From positions 1-55,851 of the forward strand of contig CAUBDX010000021.1 in NCBI GenBank assembly GCA_958434805.1: a DNA stretch of 55,851 nucleotides, read 5' to 3'. Under the pieces are notes generated by a model. The model saw only the letters and a list, made by a program, of their open reading frames with translations, was not told the origin of the DNA and ran no database searches. This document shows positions 1-9,493 of this stretch, piece by piece. Source of the stretch: an uncultured Phocaeicola sp. (lineage in GTDB: Bacteria; Bacteroidota; Bacteroidia; Bacteroidales; Bacteroidaceae). Made by a program: the position numbers and the translations under genes. Position 1 is the stretch's first letter, and the number at the start of each line of letters is the position of its first letter.

Positions 1-334
1 CAGTTTGAAAACTTGGGGGAATTAGTTAAAAGCCTTATCTTTCCCGTGGGTGTGGGTACCTTTCCCACGGAACTGTCCGGAAGGCTCCGCCTTGTCCTTT
101 CTCCGGTGGAAGCGGTTCCGGAAACCCTCTCCGGGTACTCATGTTTTAGGAACATTTATTGAATATCCCTACTTTAAGTATAAATTAGTTGGCTAATTTT
201 ATGATATTTATTGTATCTCCCACTTTCGAAGATCAGCGGGAGATGCACTTTTTCTTTTTCATTGAGCTGAAAAATCTTGCTGCTATGCTAAGCATAATAA
301 TACAAAGGAGTTAGGAACAGTACAGTTCTCTTTC
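1..334. other. Non-coding window edge with short GC-rich dyads
   Basis: No convincing gene is seen in these 334 bases. Positions about 40-150 are GC-rich and hold several short dyads: a CCGTGGG/CCCACGG pair (44-50 with 64-70), an AAGGC-TCC-GCCTT mini-hairpin, and CCGGAA/TTCCGG pairs. This may be the 3' untranslated part of a gene outside the window or a decayed repeat. A separate terminator is listed at 215-260. Confidence 0.3.
215..260 (+). terminator. Rho-independent-like terminator
   Basis: A 7-bp stem, ATCTCCC (215-221) with GGGAGAT (238-244), is followed by a T-rich run at 249-259. It would end plus-strand transcription arriving from outside the window. Confidence 0.55.
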
Positions 335-1159
335 TTATTTATGTGTATAAGCTAGTGCTGCTCCCAATGCCGTGCGATACTCTGCATATTCAGGTATCCA
401 AAAATGGCATTGGTACATTTCTTCCATAACTGGGAATATTTCTTTGCATTGTGGCATTTTGGTCAAATTACCTATTAGGACAAAATCTTTAATGTGGCTA
501 TTCAGTGCTGCTAATATGACAGATTGTCCTATTGATTGTAATACCATATGAATGATTCCCGCTGCTACATCTTCCATAGAGGCGTTTGAACTTGCTTTGC
601 CAAATGTGGAAGCGGTGGCATCCAGAGGCAGTCCAGGTAGAGGGGTATTGCAAATATCCTTGATTTGCAGATCAATATTTTCTATTACACCTTTTTCTGC
701 CATCTTTACCACTTGATGAATATTCTGTGTTTTTAACAACAGGCGAGATAGTCCTTGAATGGTTCCTCCGCCAATACCTATACCACCTATGTGAGATATG
801 TTTTTACCTCCTTCCACTTTTACAAAAGAGGTGCCGGTACCCATGCTTACTACAATAAGGTCTTGCAATTGGGAGTCATAGTGGGCTCCAAGACCGTTTG
901 CTAGAAACTCATCCGTATGATCAGTAGAGAGTCCATATAAGGGTTGGTTTACGTAAGCACTTCCCACTCCTGTCAACATGACTTTATCAATGTCGTTTAA
1001 GCTGATTCCATTATCATATATGTATTTGCCGAAAGCACCGAATAACGAAGTGATAGGATCTTCGGCTTTTACAATCATAGGATGTTTTATGCCTTCTTTA
1101 TCCACACCTATTATCTTGGTGGTGCTTCCGCCTACGTCTATACCTATTACCATTCCCAT
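335..1159 (-). CDS. coaW: Type II pantothenate kinase-like protein (CoaW/BadF-type ATPase fold)
   Basis: The predicted role is phosphorylation of pantothenate, the first step of coenzyme A synthesis, in the cytoplasm. The 274-residue protein begins with an ASKHA-type phosphate-binding loop, GIDVGGSTTKI, at residues 5-15. Near residue 110 it has the motif MGTGTS, followed by HIGGIGIGGGT, a pattern typical of type II (eukaryote/Staphylococcus-like) pantothenate kinases. Length is normal for the family. A second methionine at residue 3 is an alternative start. A TATATTTG promoter box lies about 30 bp upstream, so the gene is probably transcribed on its own. Many bacteria use type I or type III kinases instead. 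An acyl-CoA dehydratase-activase-type BadF ATPase is less likely because no cysteine pair for an iron-sulfur cluster is seen. Confidence 0.75.
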   Translation of the reverse strand: MGMVIGIDVGGSTTKIIGVDKEGIKHPMIVKAEDPITSLFGAFGKYIYDNGISLNDIDKVMLTGVGSAYVNQPLYGLSTDHTDEFLANGLGAHYDSQLQDLIVVSMGTGTSFVKVEGGKNISHIGGIGIGGGTIQGLSRLLLKTQNIHQVVKMAEKGVIENIDLQIKDICNTPLPGLPLDATASTFGKASSNASMEDVAAGIIHMVLQSIGQSVILAALNSHIKDFVLIGNLTKMPQCKEIFPVMEEMYQCHFWIPEYAEYRTALGAALAYTHK

Positions 1160-1188
1160 TGTTTTTCTTTGTTTATTTTAAAATAGTG

Positions 1189-1196
1189 CAAATATA
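1189..1196 (-). promoter_or_regulatory. Bacteroidetes -7 box for coaW
   Basis: On the minus strand this reads TATATTTG, matching the Bacteroidetes TAnnTTTG -7 consensus, 30 bp before the coaW start codon. Confidence 0.5.
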
Positions 1197-1236
1197 CAGG
1201 AATTATCTAAGTGGCTATTCATATAGCTTGCAATAA

Positions 1237-3153
1237 TTACCAATTATCTGTTCGGAATGGAGCTACAGGCAGGCCTGATGCTCCGAATAAGGTACCATCA
1301 GTATGGTTGGCCCAATTGTATCTTACGGCTACAGGATGAGGTACATCGGGTGATTGTACAATTATTTCTTTCTTTTTTACAGTTACTGTTGCCGGATAAA
1401 AAATCCGATCTGTACCTGCGATTATAAATCCGCGTACTGGGTCGGGATGCAAGAATCCTTTTCCTAAGTTTTCAAAATGGATGCGAAGGGTATTTCCTTC
1501 GATGCTGTAGCCTTTATAAACCGGATATTGAGGCATTTTTCTTTTTCCGTAAGTTTGCTTTAAAGCTAACTGTGATAGGCGAAGACCTGTTTCCAGAGTA
1601 CTTTGGAAGGTATTGCTTTTTTCTTTCCCAATATCGGTGGTTACCACCATGCCTGTATGATTCAAGTGTAAAGCCTGTGCTTGTGCTTCACGCATGGCCG
1701 CCCAGTCTGAATCATCTTGTGCTTCTTCTTTTTTCTCATGATTGGGCAGTTGCACAAAGTAGAAAGGCATTTGTGGTTTTTGCCATTTATCGCGCCAGTC
1801 GGCTATCAATGACATGAATAAGTCTGCATATTCATCGCTGCTTTCCAAATTACTCTTTCCTTGATACCATATAACACCTTGAAGAGGGAAAGAGGTAAGC
1901 GGATGTATCATTGCATTGAATAATCCTGTGGGATACTTAGGGTTACTTTCTGGTGAAATGGGTACAGGGGGGATTCCACTTAATGAGAGACCGGATAGGT
2001 ATTTCCATTCTCCTGCCAATGAGATAGGATCTTTGCCTTTTACACTCAGCTTCATGTCTTCTGGACGGCCATATATTCCTCCTTTGCTTTTGTAATTGGT
2101 CACACGTATGGTCAGTACAGCTTTTCCGCGTTTTACCAGCTTATAGGGAATTGTGTAACAGTGGGACGCATCGGCTTTCGTGTTTCGTCCTATTTCAGTC
2201 CCGTTATAATATACGATGCTTTCATCGGCAATGTTCCCTAAATTTATTGTGACATTTTTTCTAGTCCAGTTACGTGGAATATCTATCGTTTTTCTGAACC
2301 ACACTACTCCATCGAAGTCTTTCATTCCCTTATCTTCCCAGTATCCCGGAAGTTCCATTGTTTTCCAGTTCTCATCCGAATAATCAGGTTCCGCCCATAC
2401 TTGGTGGTCATCGCACCATCCCATATCGTGTTCGTAAAGAGCTTGATACCACTCTTCTCTTTGACGGGCATATTCTGCTTCTATTTTTTCAGGATTGAAC
2501 CCCAAGGATTCAAGCATTTCAGTTTCTTTGTTGTAACTTGGCAGGTTTTCTAACGCATCATAACTGGCCCATGCTTCTGCAGGAGTATCTTTCCAGGTGC
2601 AACTTATTATACCTATGGGTACTTTCAGTTTTTTTTGTAACTGACTGGCAAAAAAATATCCGATTGCAGGGAGTCCGGTTATGGTTTCAGAGGTACATTC
2701 TTTCCAACCTTCTTGTGTAGCATGCAAATCTTTCTTGGGAACTAAAGAGATTTCTTTTTTTGTCTGAAACAGACGGATATAAGGTTGGGAGGGTATATCT
2801 ATGGGAGTTTCTGTTTCACATTCTCCTGTATACAACCATATTTCGCCAATCAGAATATTTTGCAGTATGTGCTCCTCCCCGTCCGAAATGATAATTTCAT
2901 AAGGACCTCCGGCAGATGGGGTAGGAACTTCTATTTTCCAATTTCCTTCTTTGTCAGGTGATGTCGTATAGGGATGCTTATTCCATCCCGTTTTTATTAT
3001 CACTTCTTTTTTTGTAGATGAATGGCCATGAAAAATGACATTCGATTTTTGTTGTAATACCATATTGTCTGTGAATAATGCAGGCAGTGTTACTTTGGCC
3101 TCTGCCATACAAAATGCCATTAACATTCCCAATAAGATCATTTGTTTTTTCAT
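1237..3153 (-). CDS. Exported sialate O-acetylesterase-like protein, catalytic motifs degenerate
   Basis: The 638-residue protein starts at the ATG at 3153, directly before a signal peptide. The longer open frame, to 3294, would run into the upstream PAP2 gene. It has the architecture of SASA-family sialate 9-O-acetylesterases: an N-terminal beta domain, the esterase domain, and an inserted GH2-like jelly roll (about residues 260-400, with GVVWFRKT). Family landmarks are clear: IGEIWLYTG, VPIGIISCTWKDTPAEAW and GVIWYQGKSN. The catalytic signatures are altered, however. The usual GQSNM segment holding the serine nucleophile reads GECET. The usual D-x-x-H segment (DIHP) after TTDIG reads KEKSNTFQST, with no histidine. 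Hydrolysis by the family mechanism is therefore doubtful. The protein may bind glycans without cutting them. It follows the PAP2 gene by 37 bp. Confidence 0.75.
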   Translation of the reverse strand: MKKQMILLGMLMAFCMAEAKVTLPALFTDNMVLQQKSNVIFHGHSSTKKEVIIKTGWNKHPYTTSPDKEGNWKIEVPTPSAGGPYEIIISDGEEHILQNILIGEIWLYTGECETETPIDIPSQPYIRLFQTKKEISLVPKKDLHATQEGWKECTSETITGLPAIGYFFASQLQKKLKVPIGIISCTWKDTPAEAWASYDALENLPSYNKETEMLESLGFNPEKIEAEYARQREEWYQALYEHDMGWCDDHQVWAEPDYSDENWKTMELPGYWEDKGMKDFDGVVWFRKTIDIPRNWTRKNVTINLGNIADESIVYYNGTEIGRNTKADASHCYTIPYKLVKRGKAVLTIRVTNYKSKGGIYGRPEDMKLSVKGKDPISLAGEWKYLSGLSLSGIPPVPISPESNPKYPTGLFNAMIHPLTSFPLQGVIWYQGKSNLESSDEYADLFMSLIADWRDKWQKPQMPFYFVQLPNHEKKEEAQDDSDWAAMREAQAQALHLNHTGMVVTTDIGKEKSNTFQSTLETGLRLSQLALKQTYGKRKMPQYPVYKGYSIEGNTLRIHFENLGKGFLHPDPVRGFIIAGTDRIFYPATVTVKKKEIIVQSPDVPHPVAVRYNWANHTDGTLFGASGLPVAPFRTDNW

Positions 3154-3190
3154 AAGTGCCAAGTTTGTTGTGTTATTAAGTTTATAGTAT

Positions 3191-3808
3191 TTATTTATGT
3201 TGTATAAGTCCCCGGTCTTTGAATATGAGTTGTACCAGGCGGAAAGCCAAATCAGTAAGCAATATTCCCAAGGCCGCACCAATGATGACATCAAACAGCC
3301 AGTGACGGTTATTCAGAATGCGGGTAAACCCTGTAACTATAGCTGCTGCGTATGCTACTAATCCTACCCAATATCCTTTGAATCCATATTCCTTATACAA
3401 TAGGGTAGCTGCCATAAACGCTGCTGCCGTATGTCCGGAAGGAAAAGAGAAATAATTTGTGGCATCCGGGCGAAGCACCCCTGTGGTGAGTTTTAATCCA
3501 TTTACTACCAGCTGCGTCAGTACGACTGACAAGACTATGAAAGTGAACAGCCGTTTCCATCCGAAATTACCTCTTATTCCTCCCAATTTCAGTCCGAATA
3601 GAAGTATGAGTGGAAAAAGTTGCAGATAATTGTCATAAGTTTGATGGAAAGCCGGAGCATGTACATTACGCAAATTACGTATGTATAGATTTGCATTTTC
3701 GAAAAAATGGGAGAATGTCCCGCTTCCGTCTTGCAAATACACTGCAATAACAAGTAATACAGCTACGTAAAACGTGATGATTGCCATCATTTTAATTTTT
3801 CCTATCAT
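3191..3808 (-). CDS. PAP2-family membrane phosphatase
   Basis: A 205-residue membrane protein with about six hydrophobic segments and the three phosphatase signatures of the PAP2 superfamily: KLTTGVLRP, PSGH, and R-x5-H-x3-D in TRILNNRHWLFD. Such enzymes dephosphorylate lipid phosphates, for example undecaprenyl pyrophosphate, phosphatidic acid or lipid A. The substrate cannot be told from sequence. All predicted catalytic residues are present. It lies between the hybrid regulator (106 bp upstream) and the esterase-like gene (37 bp downstream) on the same strand, so it may share a transcript with the latter. Confidence 0.85.
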   Translation of the reverse strand: MIGKIKMMAIITFYVAVLLVIAVYLQDGSGTFSHFFENANLYIRNLRNVHAPAFHQTYDNYLQLFPLILLFGLKLGGIRGNFGWKRLFTFIVLSVVLTQLVVNGLKLTTGVLRPDATNYFSFPSGHTAAAFMAATLLYKEYGFKGYWVGLVAYAAAIVTGFTRILNNRHWLFDVIIGAALGILLTDLAFRLVQLIFKDRGLIQHK

Positions 3809-3914
3809 AAGTCAGTTTATTCTACGGATGAATGCCCCGAAAGTACTCATTTTCTCTTTTATCTGTTAATGCGTTAATGATAAATTTTGTTCAAAATAAG
3901 TTTCTTTAGGAATC

Positions 3915-6900
3915 TTATGGTTTAGTCGGTTCTTCCTTCATTTCTCCCTTGCTATATCCGCTAGGACTTATTTTATAGTATTTTTTGAATACCTCGCGGA
4001 AATATTTTACATCATTAAACCCGGTCATATCTGATATTTCGGATATATTATACTGTCCTTCGGATAGTAATTGCGCTGCCCGTTTCAGCCGGATCAGGCG
4101 GATATAGTCTGCCGGAGCTTGGTCTGTCAATGCTTTTAGTTTATTGTAGAAACTGGAACGGCTCATATTTTGTGAAGCACAGAGTGACTCCACGTTGAAA
4201 CCTGAATTGTCTAGATTTTCAGTTATTGTTTCTTTTACTGCTTCCAGGAACTGTTGATCCAATGTGTTGCTATAATTTATGGAAATGCTGTCATTGTGTA
4301 GTTCCATTTCTGCATATTTGCTACGAAGTAGTGCACGGTTAGTCAGTATATTGGCTATGGATGCTTTTAGTATTCCTATGTTAAAAGGTTTTATCAGGTA
4401 TTTGTCCGCACCTGTTTCCAACCCTTCAACGATATTCTTTTCGTCATTTAATGCTGTTAGCAGAATTACAGGGATATGAGACGTCAGTATATTATTCTTG
4501 ATAGCAGAACACAATTCGTCCCCCCGCATTTCGGGCATCATAATGTCCGATAATACTAAATCAGGCTTAAATTCGGGGATGATTTTTAAGGCTTCTTTTC
4601 CATTGGTACATGTTTCCACTTGATAAGCTTCGGATAAAGTATGAGACAGATATTCGCGTAGATCGTCATGGTCTTCCACAACCAGGATGCGCTGTGCATT
4701 TTGAACATGCTGCCGATACTGATCTTTATAAGTGTGGGGAGAGACTGCACTAGGGGATACTGGTACCACGTTTTCTTGTTGTACCGTTTCTGTCGGAACC
4801 TGTTGACTTCGGAATTGTTTTTGGGGGAAGATAACCTTTACGCGGGTGCCTTTATTCTCTACGCTTTCTATGCTGATCTTTCCTTTATGAATACGTACCA
4901 GTTTCCACACTAACATCAGTCCGATTCCACTGCCTGTAATTTTTGCATTGATGGCATTGCTGCCCCTGAAGTGTAACTTAAATAACTTTTTCTGTTCTTT
5001 GGCAGGAATCCCGATGCCCGTGTCCGTAATCTCCAGACTCCAGTTGTCCTTGTCATGGCGGGTGATAATGTGTACCTCACCGTGGGCGGGAGTATATTTG
5101 ATGGCATTTGAAATCAGATTTTTTGTGATCGAGTCCATCTTTTCTTTGTCGAACCATACATTTTGATATTCAAAGTTGCTTTTGTAGTCGAGTTTGATCT
5201 GTTTGGCTTCTGCATAACTATAAAAGGCATGGTATATTCCTTCCATATAGGTATTAAGTTCGTGTTCCGATATACGAAGGGAGGAGGAGTACACATTGGC
5301 TTTGCTGAAGTTTATCAGATTGGTGGTGAGGCGTATCAAAGTGTCCACGTTCTTCATGGCTGTAAGCATATTGGCCTGACTTTCTTCACTTAAATTTTCT
5401 TTTTGTTGAATTTCTTCCAAAGGTGCCTTTATCAGTGTCAGCGGAGTACGGATATCATGCGCTGTATTGATAAAGAACCGAGTTCTTTCATCCGAGGCCT
5501 TTTTTTCTCTGCGCATGGAATGAAGGCGGAAAATGACGTATGTTGCTAAAATGATAGTCAGGACATAAATACAAATAGCCCAAAAACTGAGCCACACGGG
5601 ATGTGCTACAGTTATTTTCAATATCCGCTCCTGCAACACGTGTTTATTATCCTCTTTGGAAACGGAACGTACACGCAGTGTATAGGTGCCGGGAGCAACA
5701 TTAGTAAATCGGATAGTTCCTTCGTCACTGGGAGTAGTCCAGCCATCGTAGAATCCTTCCAACTGCCAGGTATATAGTATGTCCGACGGATAATCGTAAT
5801 TGATAGAGGATACTCGGATGGAAAATGTATTTTGCATATATTTCAGATTCAATTTCTCTATTTGGTCGATATCTTTAGTCAGAGGAGAGTTTGGATCATT
5901 GGGATATACAGTTTGGTAGAAAATACGGAAATCGCTGAATATCATATGTGAATCTCCTGTTTTGGGCATCTCTATGTTTGGGGGGAATTCCAGTGCACCG
6001 TCTGTACTTCCGAATACGGTGTTCCCATTGGCACGTAGTACGCCGGAGCCGGCATTGAAACAGGTGGACATCAACCCTTGTCCGCGAGTCCAGTTGCGGA
6101 ACTGGCGGTTGGTAGGCGAGAAAATACTGATACCATTTTCGGTACTCATCAAGATATTCCCGTCTTTTGTGGGTAGAATAACATAAATGCTGTTTGATAC
6201 TAACGGGCTGTTTCCTGTATGGTAATGGGCGCTGATTGATTCTTTTACCGGATCATAAGTAAATAGTCCGGAACCACTGGTGCCAATGTAGAGTAAACCA
6301 TTGTCTTCTTGGTGTAACGTATAAATGTAGGTTGCTCCACCGGGCAGAGGTATTTCATGGTATTTGCCCGAATTCCGGTCCAGTAGAAAAAGATTGGTGG
6401 AGGTACCTATCCACATAGATGTACTGTCCTTTTCTTCAATGGCAGTAACAGAACCTAGTCCGGGATAAAGACGTCCTTGGCGTGTCTTCAGATTAAAGCA
6501 TTTCAGATTATAATATCCTCCGGACCATATACACCCGTATCTGTCCTTTTTAATGTCGCGTATGTATTTGTCGGCACGTACATTCAGATGGAAGGATTGG
6601 GCAGGGGTGAGGTATTCTATGTTCCCGTTTTTCTTGGTAATCTGGAAAATGCCCGATGCATATCCTCCCGCCCATATAATACCCGGAGAGACTTCGCATA
6701 AAGTAATAAAAATGCGGTTCTGATTTTTTAGTCCGTGATTGAAAGAGCTTAGGAAAGAACGCCATTGCTTTTGTTTTGAATCGTATAAGCTGATGCCGTT
6801 GCTTGTTCCAAACCACAGATCCCCGTCACTGTCTTCTATAATGGAGTTTACTTGGTTGTTTACTAGTGACTGCCGGTTGCCAATAGAGTGCTTTATCCAG

Positions 6901-7904
6901 TTGTAGTTGGTATATTGGTTATTGCGGACGGTAATTCCCGTAGGATAGTTGGACAGCCAGATACGCTGCTCGTTGTCTACATATACATCATTGATAATGT
7001 TTCCATCCATTTCGTTGTAACTACCATAGTTTGCAATGATATAAGGATCTGTTTCATAGGTGTCTATGTTTAACTTGTGTACTCCTGCTCCTTCAGTGGC
7101 TACTAATAATTCCTTTGTGTTCAAAGGACTGATCCGTGTAATATTCACATCTGTCAGTTCTACTTCGGGACGTACAATTTTCTGGCTGTTCAAGTCATAT
7201 ATATAGACTCCCTTTTCAAAAGTGCCTATAAATAGTTTGTTGGCTGTACGGTGTAGATATAATTCATGTACGTGCATATCCATCATTCCCAGTTTGCCGC
7301 AGGAGAGCTCTTTTAAATTCCCGTTTTCCAGTTTTGCCAGATAGATTCTTTTGTCTGTACCTATAAAGAAATGTTCACTGTTTATCTGTTCTATGCAGGT
7401 GATATTTCCCAGTCGGTTAGAGATTTGTTGCTTTTGTCCGGATTCTATGTTAAAAAGGTGGATAGCCGATTTGCCGCACAGCCATACGTTATCCTCCTGG
7501 TCTATGTAACTATATCTCACGAAAGCATGGTAGTCCTTATTCCAGTAATTGTACATATTGTATATCTGTACAAAACGGTCGTGGCCTGAATCATAACGAA
7601 AAATTCTGCCTTGTTTTCCTGTGACCAGTAGTGTACCTGTTTTATCTAAAAAAGTCCAGTTTATATTCAATAACGGGTCTAGTTCCCTGTTACCTTCTCT
7701 TAATTTATAATGTTTTATTTCTTTTCCGTTATATTGGTCTATCCCCACATGAGTAAGGAACCACATATATCCACGAGCATCTTTCTGAATTTTGTATATT
7801 TTCTGATTGCTTAGTCCTTCTTCTATGCCAATGTATTTATAAGTCTGCGATGAGACGGTTAATGACAATAGTAAAAAAATGAGACTTGTGATAGTAGCTT
7901 TCAT
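3915..7904 (-). CDS. Hybrid two-component system sensor/response regulator (HTCS)
   Basis: A 1329-residue one-protein signalling system of the kind Bacteroides uses to sense oligosaccharides. In order: a signal peptide (residues 1-19); a periplasmic region of repeated WFGT/IWLS-type beta-propeller blades (about 20-680); a Y_Y_Y-type domain (about 690-765); one membrane helix (about 770-790); a HisKA domain with phosphoacceptor in AHDIRTPLT (near 815); an ATPase domain with NAIKYTP and GSGIGL motifs; a receiver with VLSDIMMPEM (phospho-aspartate near 1119); and a C-terminal AraC-type DNA-binding domain (about 1230-1325). All key residues are intact. Unlike most HTCS genes it has no SusC/SusD pair next to it. 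The nearest possible target is the divergent NigD-like gene or the downstream PAP2/esterase genes. The ligand is unknown. Confidence 0.93.
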   Translation of the reverse strand: MKATITSLIFLLLSLTVSSQTYKYIGIEEGLSNQKIYKIQKDARGYMWFLTHVGIDQYNGKEIKHYKLREGNRELDPLLNINWTFLDKTGTLLVTGKQGRIFRYDSGHDRFVQIYNMYNYWNKDYHAFVRYSYIDQEDNVWLCGKSAIHLFNIESGQKQQISNRLGNITCIEQINSEHFFIGTDKRIYLAKLENGNLKELSCGKLGMMDMHVHELYLHRTANKLFIGTFEKGVYIYDLNSQKIVRPEVELTDVNITRISPLNTKELLVATEGAGVHKLNIDTYETDPYIIANYGSYNEMDGNIINDVYVDNEQRIWLSNYPTGITVRNNQYTNYNWIKHSIGNRQSLVNNQVNSIIEDSDGDLWFGTSNGISLYDSKQKQWRSFLSSFNHGLKNQNRIFITLCEVSPGIIWAGGYASGIFQITKKNGNIEYLTPAQSFHLNVRADKYIRDIKKDRYGCIWSGGYYNLKCFNLKTRQGRLYPGLGSVTAIEEKDSTSMWIGTSTNLFLLDRNSGKYHEIPLPGGATYIYTLHQEDNGLLYIGTSGSGLFTYDPVKESISAHYHTGNSPLVSNSIYVILPTKDGNILMSTENGISIFSPTNRQFRNWTRGQGLMSTCFNAGSGVLRANGNTVFGSTDGALEFPPNIEMPKTGDSHMIFSDFRIFYQTVYPNDPNSPLTKDIDQIEKLNLKYMQNTFSIRVSSINYDYPSDILYTWQLEGFYDGWTTPSDEGTIRFTNVAPGTYTLRVRSVSKEDNKHVLQERILKITVAHPVWLSFWAICIYVLTIILATYVIFRLHSMRREKKASDERTRFFINTAHDIRTPLTLIKAPLEEIQQKENLSEESQANMLTAMKNVDTLIRLTTNLINFSKANVYSSSLRISEHELNTYMEGIYHAFYSYAEAKQIKLDYKSNFEYQNVWFDKEKMDSITKNLISNAIKYTPAHGEVHIITRHDKDNWSLEITDTGIGIPAKEQKKLFKLHFRGSNAINAKITGSGIGLMLVWKLVRIHKGKISIESVENKGTRVKVIFPQKQFRSQQVPTETVQQENVVPVSPSAVSPHTYKDQYRQHVQNAQRILVVEDHDDLREYLSHTLSEAYQVETCTNGKEALKIIPEFKPDLVLSDIMMPEMRGDELCSAIKNNILTSHIPVILLTALNDEKNIVEGLETGADKYLIKPFNIGILKASIANILTNRALLRSKYAEMELHNDSISINYSNTLDQQFLEAVKETITENLDNSGFNVESLCASQNMSRSSFYNKLKALTDQAPADYIRLIRLKRAAQLLSEGQYNISEISDMTGFNDVKYFREVFKKYYKISPSGYSKGEMKEEPTKP

Positions 7905-7948
7905 AAAACTCTTTATTCTAAATCTTTTCTTTTTTCAAAAAACAGTAA

Positions 7949-7956
7949 CAAAATTA
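7949..7956 (-). promoter_or_regulatory. Bacteroidetes -7 box for the HTCS gene
   Basis: The minus strand reads TAATTTTG, about 45 bp before the HTCS start codon. The rest of the 296-bp divergent region up to 8200 is AT-rich with no clear operator. Confidence 0.5.
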
Positions 7957-8200
7957 AGATAAAAAAATCATAGGATTAGTAATTTGAGATGAGCTAAATT
8001 TCGGTAAAATTATCCCTTTATTCGCCTATGGCTCGCTTGTGTGAATATAAGAAATATAAATGGAAGAAGGTTTGTAACATAACTGTCAGATGATTATGTT
8101 TTCTTAACAAAACTTCGTGCAGCATTATGGTATGGCCTGCATTTCTTTCAATAGAAAGGACTTATAAACTAGAATAATTAACTAAGTAAAGAAAAGCACA

Positions 8201-8956
8201 ATGAAAAAGTTTTTTGGTTTTAATAAATTGCTTGCGTCTGTAGCGGTACTTGCTTCTGTGATGATCTTTCAATCCTGTTTGGATGATGATGATAATGATT
8301 ATTATAGATATGCGTTGCCCAATGCACTGGTTACTGTGAAACCGGTGGCCGACAATTCATTTTTTATGCAGTTGGATGACAGTACGACACTGTTACCTGT
8401 CAATATGAAAAATTCTCCCTATGGTGAGAAGGAAGTAAGGGCCCTTGTAAATTTCGATCCGGTGAATGAGTCAAGCGGAGAGTATGACAAGGCTGTACAT
8501 ATCAACTGGATAGACAGTATCTTGACAAAACCGATTGCCGGTGATTTAGGAGATAAGAATGATGAAGTATATGGTACTGACCCTGTAGATATGATTAACG
8601 ATTGGGTAACAATTGCCGAGGACGGTTATTTGACTTTGCGTTTCAGAACCATGTGGGGGAATCGCAGTCAAGCTCATTTTGTCAATTTGTTGATGAGTAA
8701 AGATGCTGAAAATCCTTATGAGGTAGAATTCCGTCATAATGCTTTTGGTGATGTATATGGTGAACCTGCCGACGGACTGGTGGCATTTAATTTGGATTCC
8801 TTGCCTGACACTGAAGGAAAAACAGTGAAGCTGAAATTAAAATGGAAATCATTTAACGGAGAGAAAACTGCGGAATTTGATTATTGTACCCGTAAGTCAA
8901 CTCCTGCAAACAGTGCAGCCATTACAGCCGGACGAAGTGTCTTGAGATTAAAATAA
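8201..8956 (+). CDS. NigD-like lipoprotein
   Basis: A 251-residue predicted lipoprotein. The N-terminus is a signal peptide ending in a lipobox-like FQSC with Cys26, followed by an aspartate-rich stretch (LDDDDND) that in Bacteroides may favour surface export. The remainder resembles the NigD family, named from a bacteriocin-linked locus in Prevotella, whose biochemical role is not established. The GEKEV...NFDPV and WVTIAEDGYLTLRFR segments are the parts I recognise. It is monocistronic, with a terminator 26 bp after the stop, and is divergent from the HTCS gene. Confidence 0.75.
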   Translation: MKKFFGFNKLLASVAVLASVMIFQSCLDDDDNDYYRYALPNALVTVKPVADNSFFMQLDDSTTLLPVNMKNSPYGEKEVRALVNFDPVNESSGEYDKAVHINWIDSILTKPIAGDLGDKNDEVYGTDPVDMINDWVTIAEDGYLTLRFRTMWGNRSQAHFVNLLMSKDAENPYEVEFRHNAFGDVYGEPADGLVAFNLDSLPDTEGKTVKLKLKWKSFNGEKTAEFDYCTRKSTPANSAAITAGRSVLRLK

Positions 8957-8982
8957 GGTTTAATAACTGAGGTGCAATTTCA

Positions 8983-9026
8983 ATCCCTCCTGTTCTATGT
9001 GGTATAGAGCCGGAGGGATATTTTTT
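8983..9026 (+). terminator. Rho-independent terminator after the NigD-like gene
   Basis: An 8-bp perfect stem, ATCCCTCC (8983-8990) with GGAGGGAT (9012-9019), is followed by six Ts. Confidence 0.75.
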
Positions 9027-9029
9027 GCT

Positions 9030-9395
9030 TTATTCGCTCATCCATATCCCTAGCATTACTCCGAGGATACCCAATACCACACTACCGATGATGTAGGTGA
9101 AAAAAGAGGGGTAGAGTCCTGATTTCAGTAATTGCAGACTTTCGTTGCTGAAAGTGGAAAAAGTAGTGAAGCCACCGCAAAGTCCGATAGTGAGCATCAG
9201 TCTTATATCATTGTTGATATGAATGCGTGAGGTGAGGGTATAGAATACCCCGATCAGTATGCAACCCAAAATATTGACTGCGAAAGTACCCCACGGAAAA
9301 TTCGTTGTTCCCTGGCGATAAATGCTTATGGTAAGCAGGTAGCGAAGTACACTTCCTGTACCTCCTCCCAAGAAGATGAGTAATAGTGATTTCAT
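9030..9395 (-). CDS. crcB: Fluoride channel CrcB/Fluc
   Basis: A 121-residue protein with four hydrophobic helices. It matches dual-topology fluoride channels: GGGTGSVLRY at the N-terminus, the conserved NILGC segment of helix 2, and the family hallmark GLCGGFTTFSTFS in helix 3. It would act as a homodimer exporting fluoride across the inner membrane. The gene is single, as expected where one protein forms an antiparallel dimer. It shares a 98-bp divergent promoter region with the purF-like gene. I saw no fluoride riboswitch there. Confidence 0.92.
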   Translation of the reverse strand: MKSLLLIFLGGGTGSVLRYLLTISIYRQGTTNFPWGTFAVNILGCILIGVFYTLTSRIHINNDIRLMLTIGLCGGFTTFSTFSNESLQLLKSGLYPSFFTYIIGSVVLGILGVMLGIWMSE

Positions 9396-9413
9396 AAATG
9401 CTACATTTTAATG

Positions 9414-9421
9414 CAAAAATA
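9414..9421 (-). promoter_or_regulatory. Bacteroidetes -7 box for crcB
   Basis: The minus strand reads TATTTTTG, 18 bp before the crcB start codon, so the leader would be very short. Confidence 0.4.
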
Positions 9422-9456
9422 GCAATGATTATTCATTCAGAGCCAAACTTTTTTCG

Positions 9457-9464
9457 TAATTTTG
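9457..9464 (+). promoter_or_regulatory. Bacteroidetes -7 box for the purF-like gene
   Basis: TAATTTTG matches the TAnnTTTG consensus, 29 bp before the start codon at 9494. Confidence 0.5.
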
Positions 9465-9493
9465 CACCCTAAACGAAAAATACGCAAAAAGGA

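Noticed and set aside
1237..8956. Polysaccharide utilisation locus around the HTCS gene
   Set aside because: No SusC/SusD homologs or glycoside hydrolases are present; only an esterase-like gene with degenerate motifs lies near.
9396..9493. Fluoride riboswitch upstream of crcB
   Set aside because: The 98-bp divergent region has a -7 box 18 bp before crcB and no visible fluoride aptamer motif; there is not enough leader.
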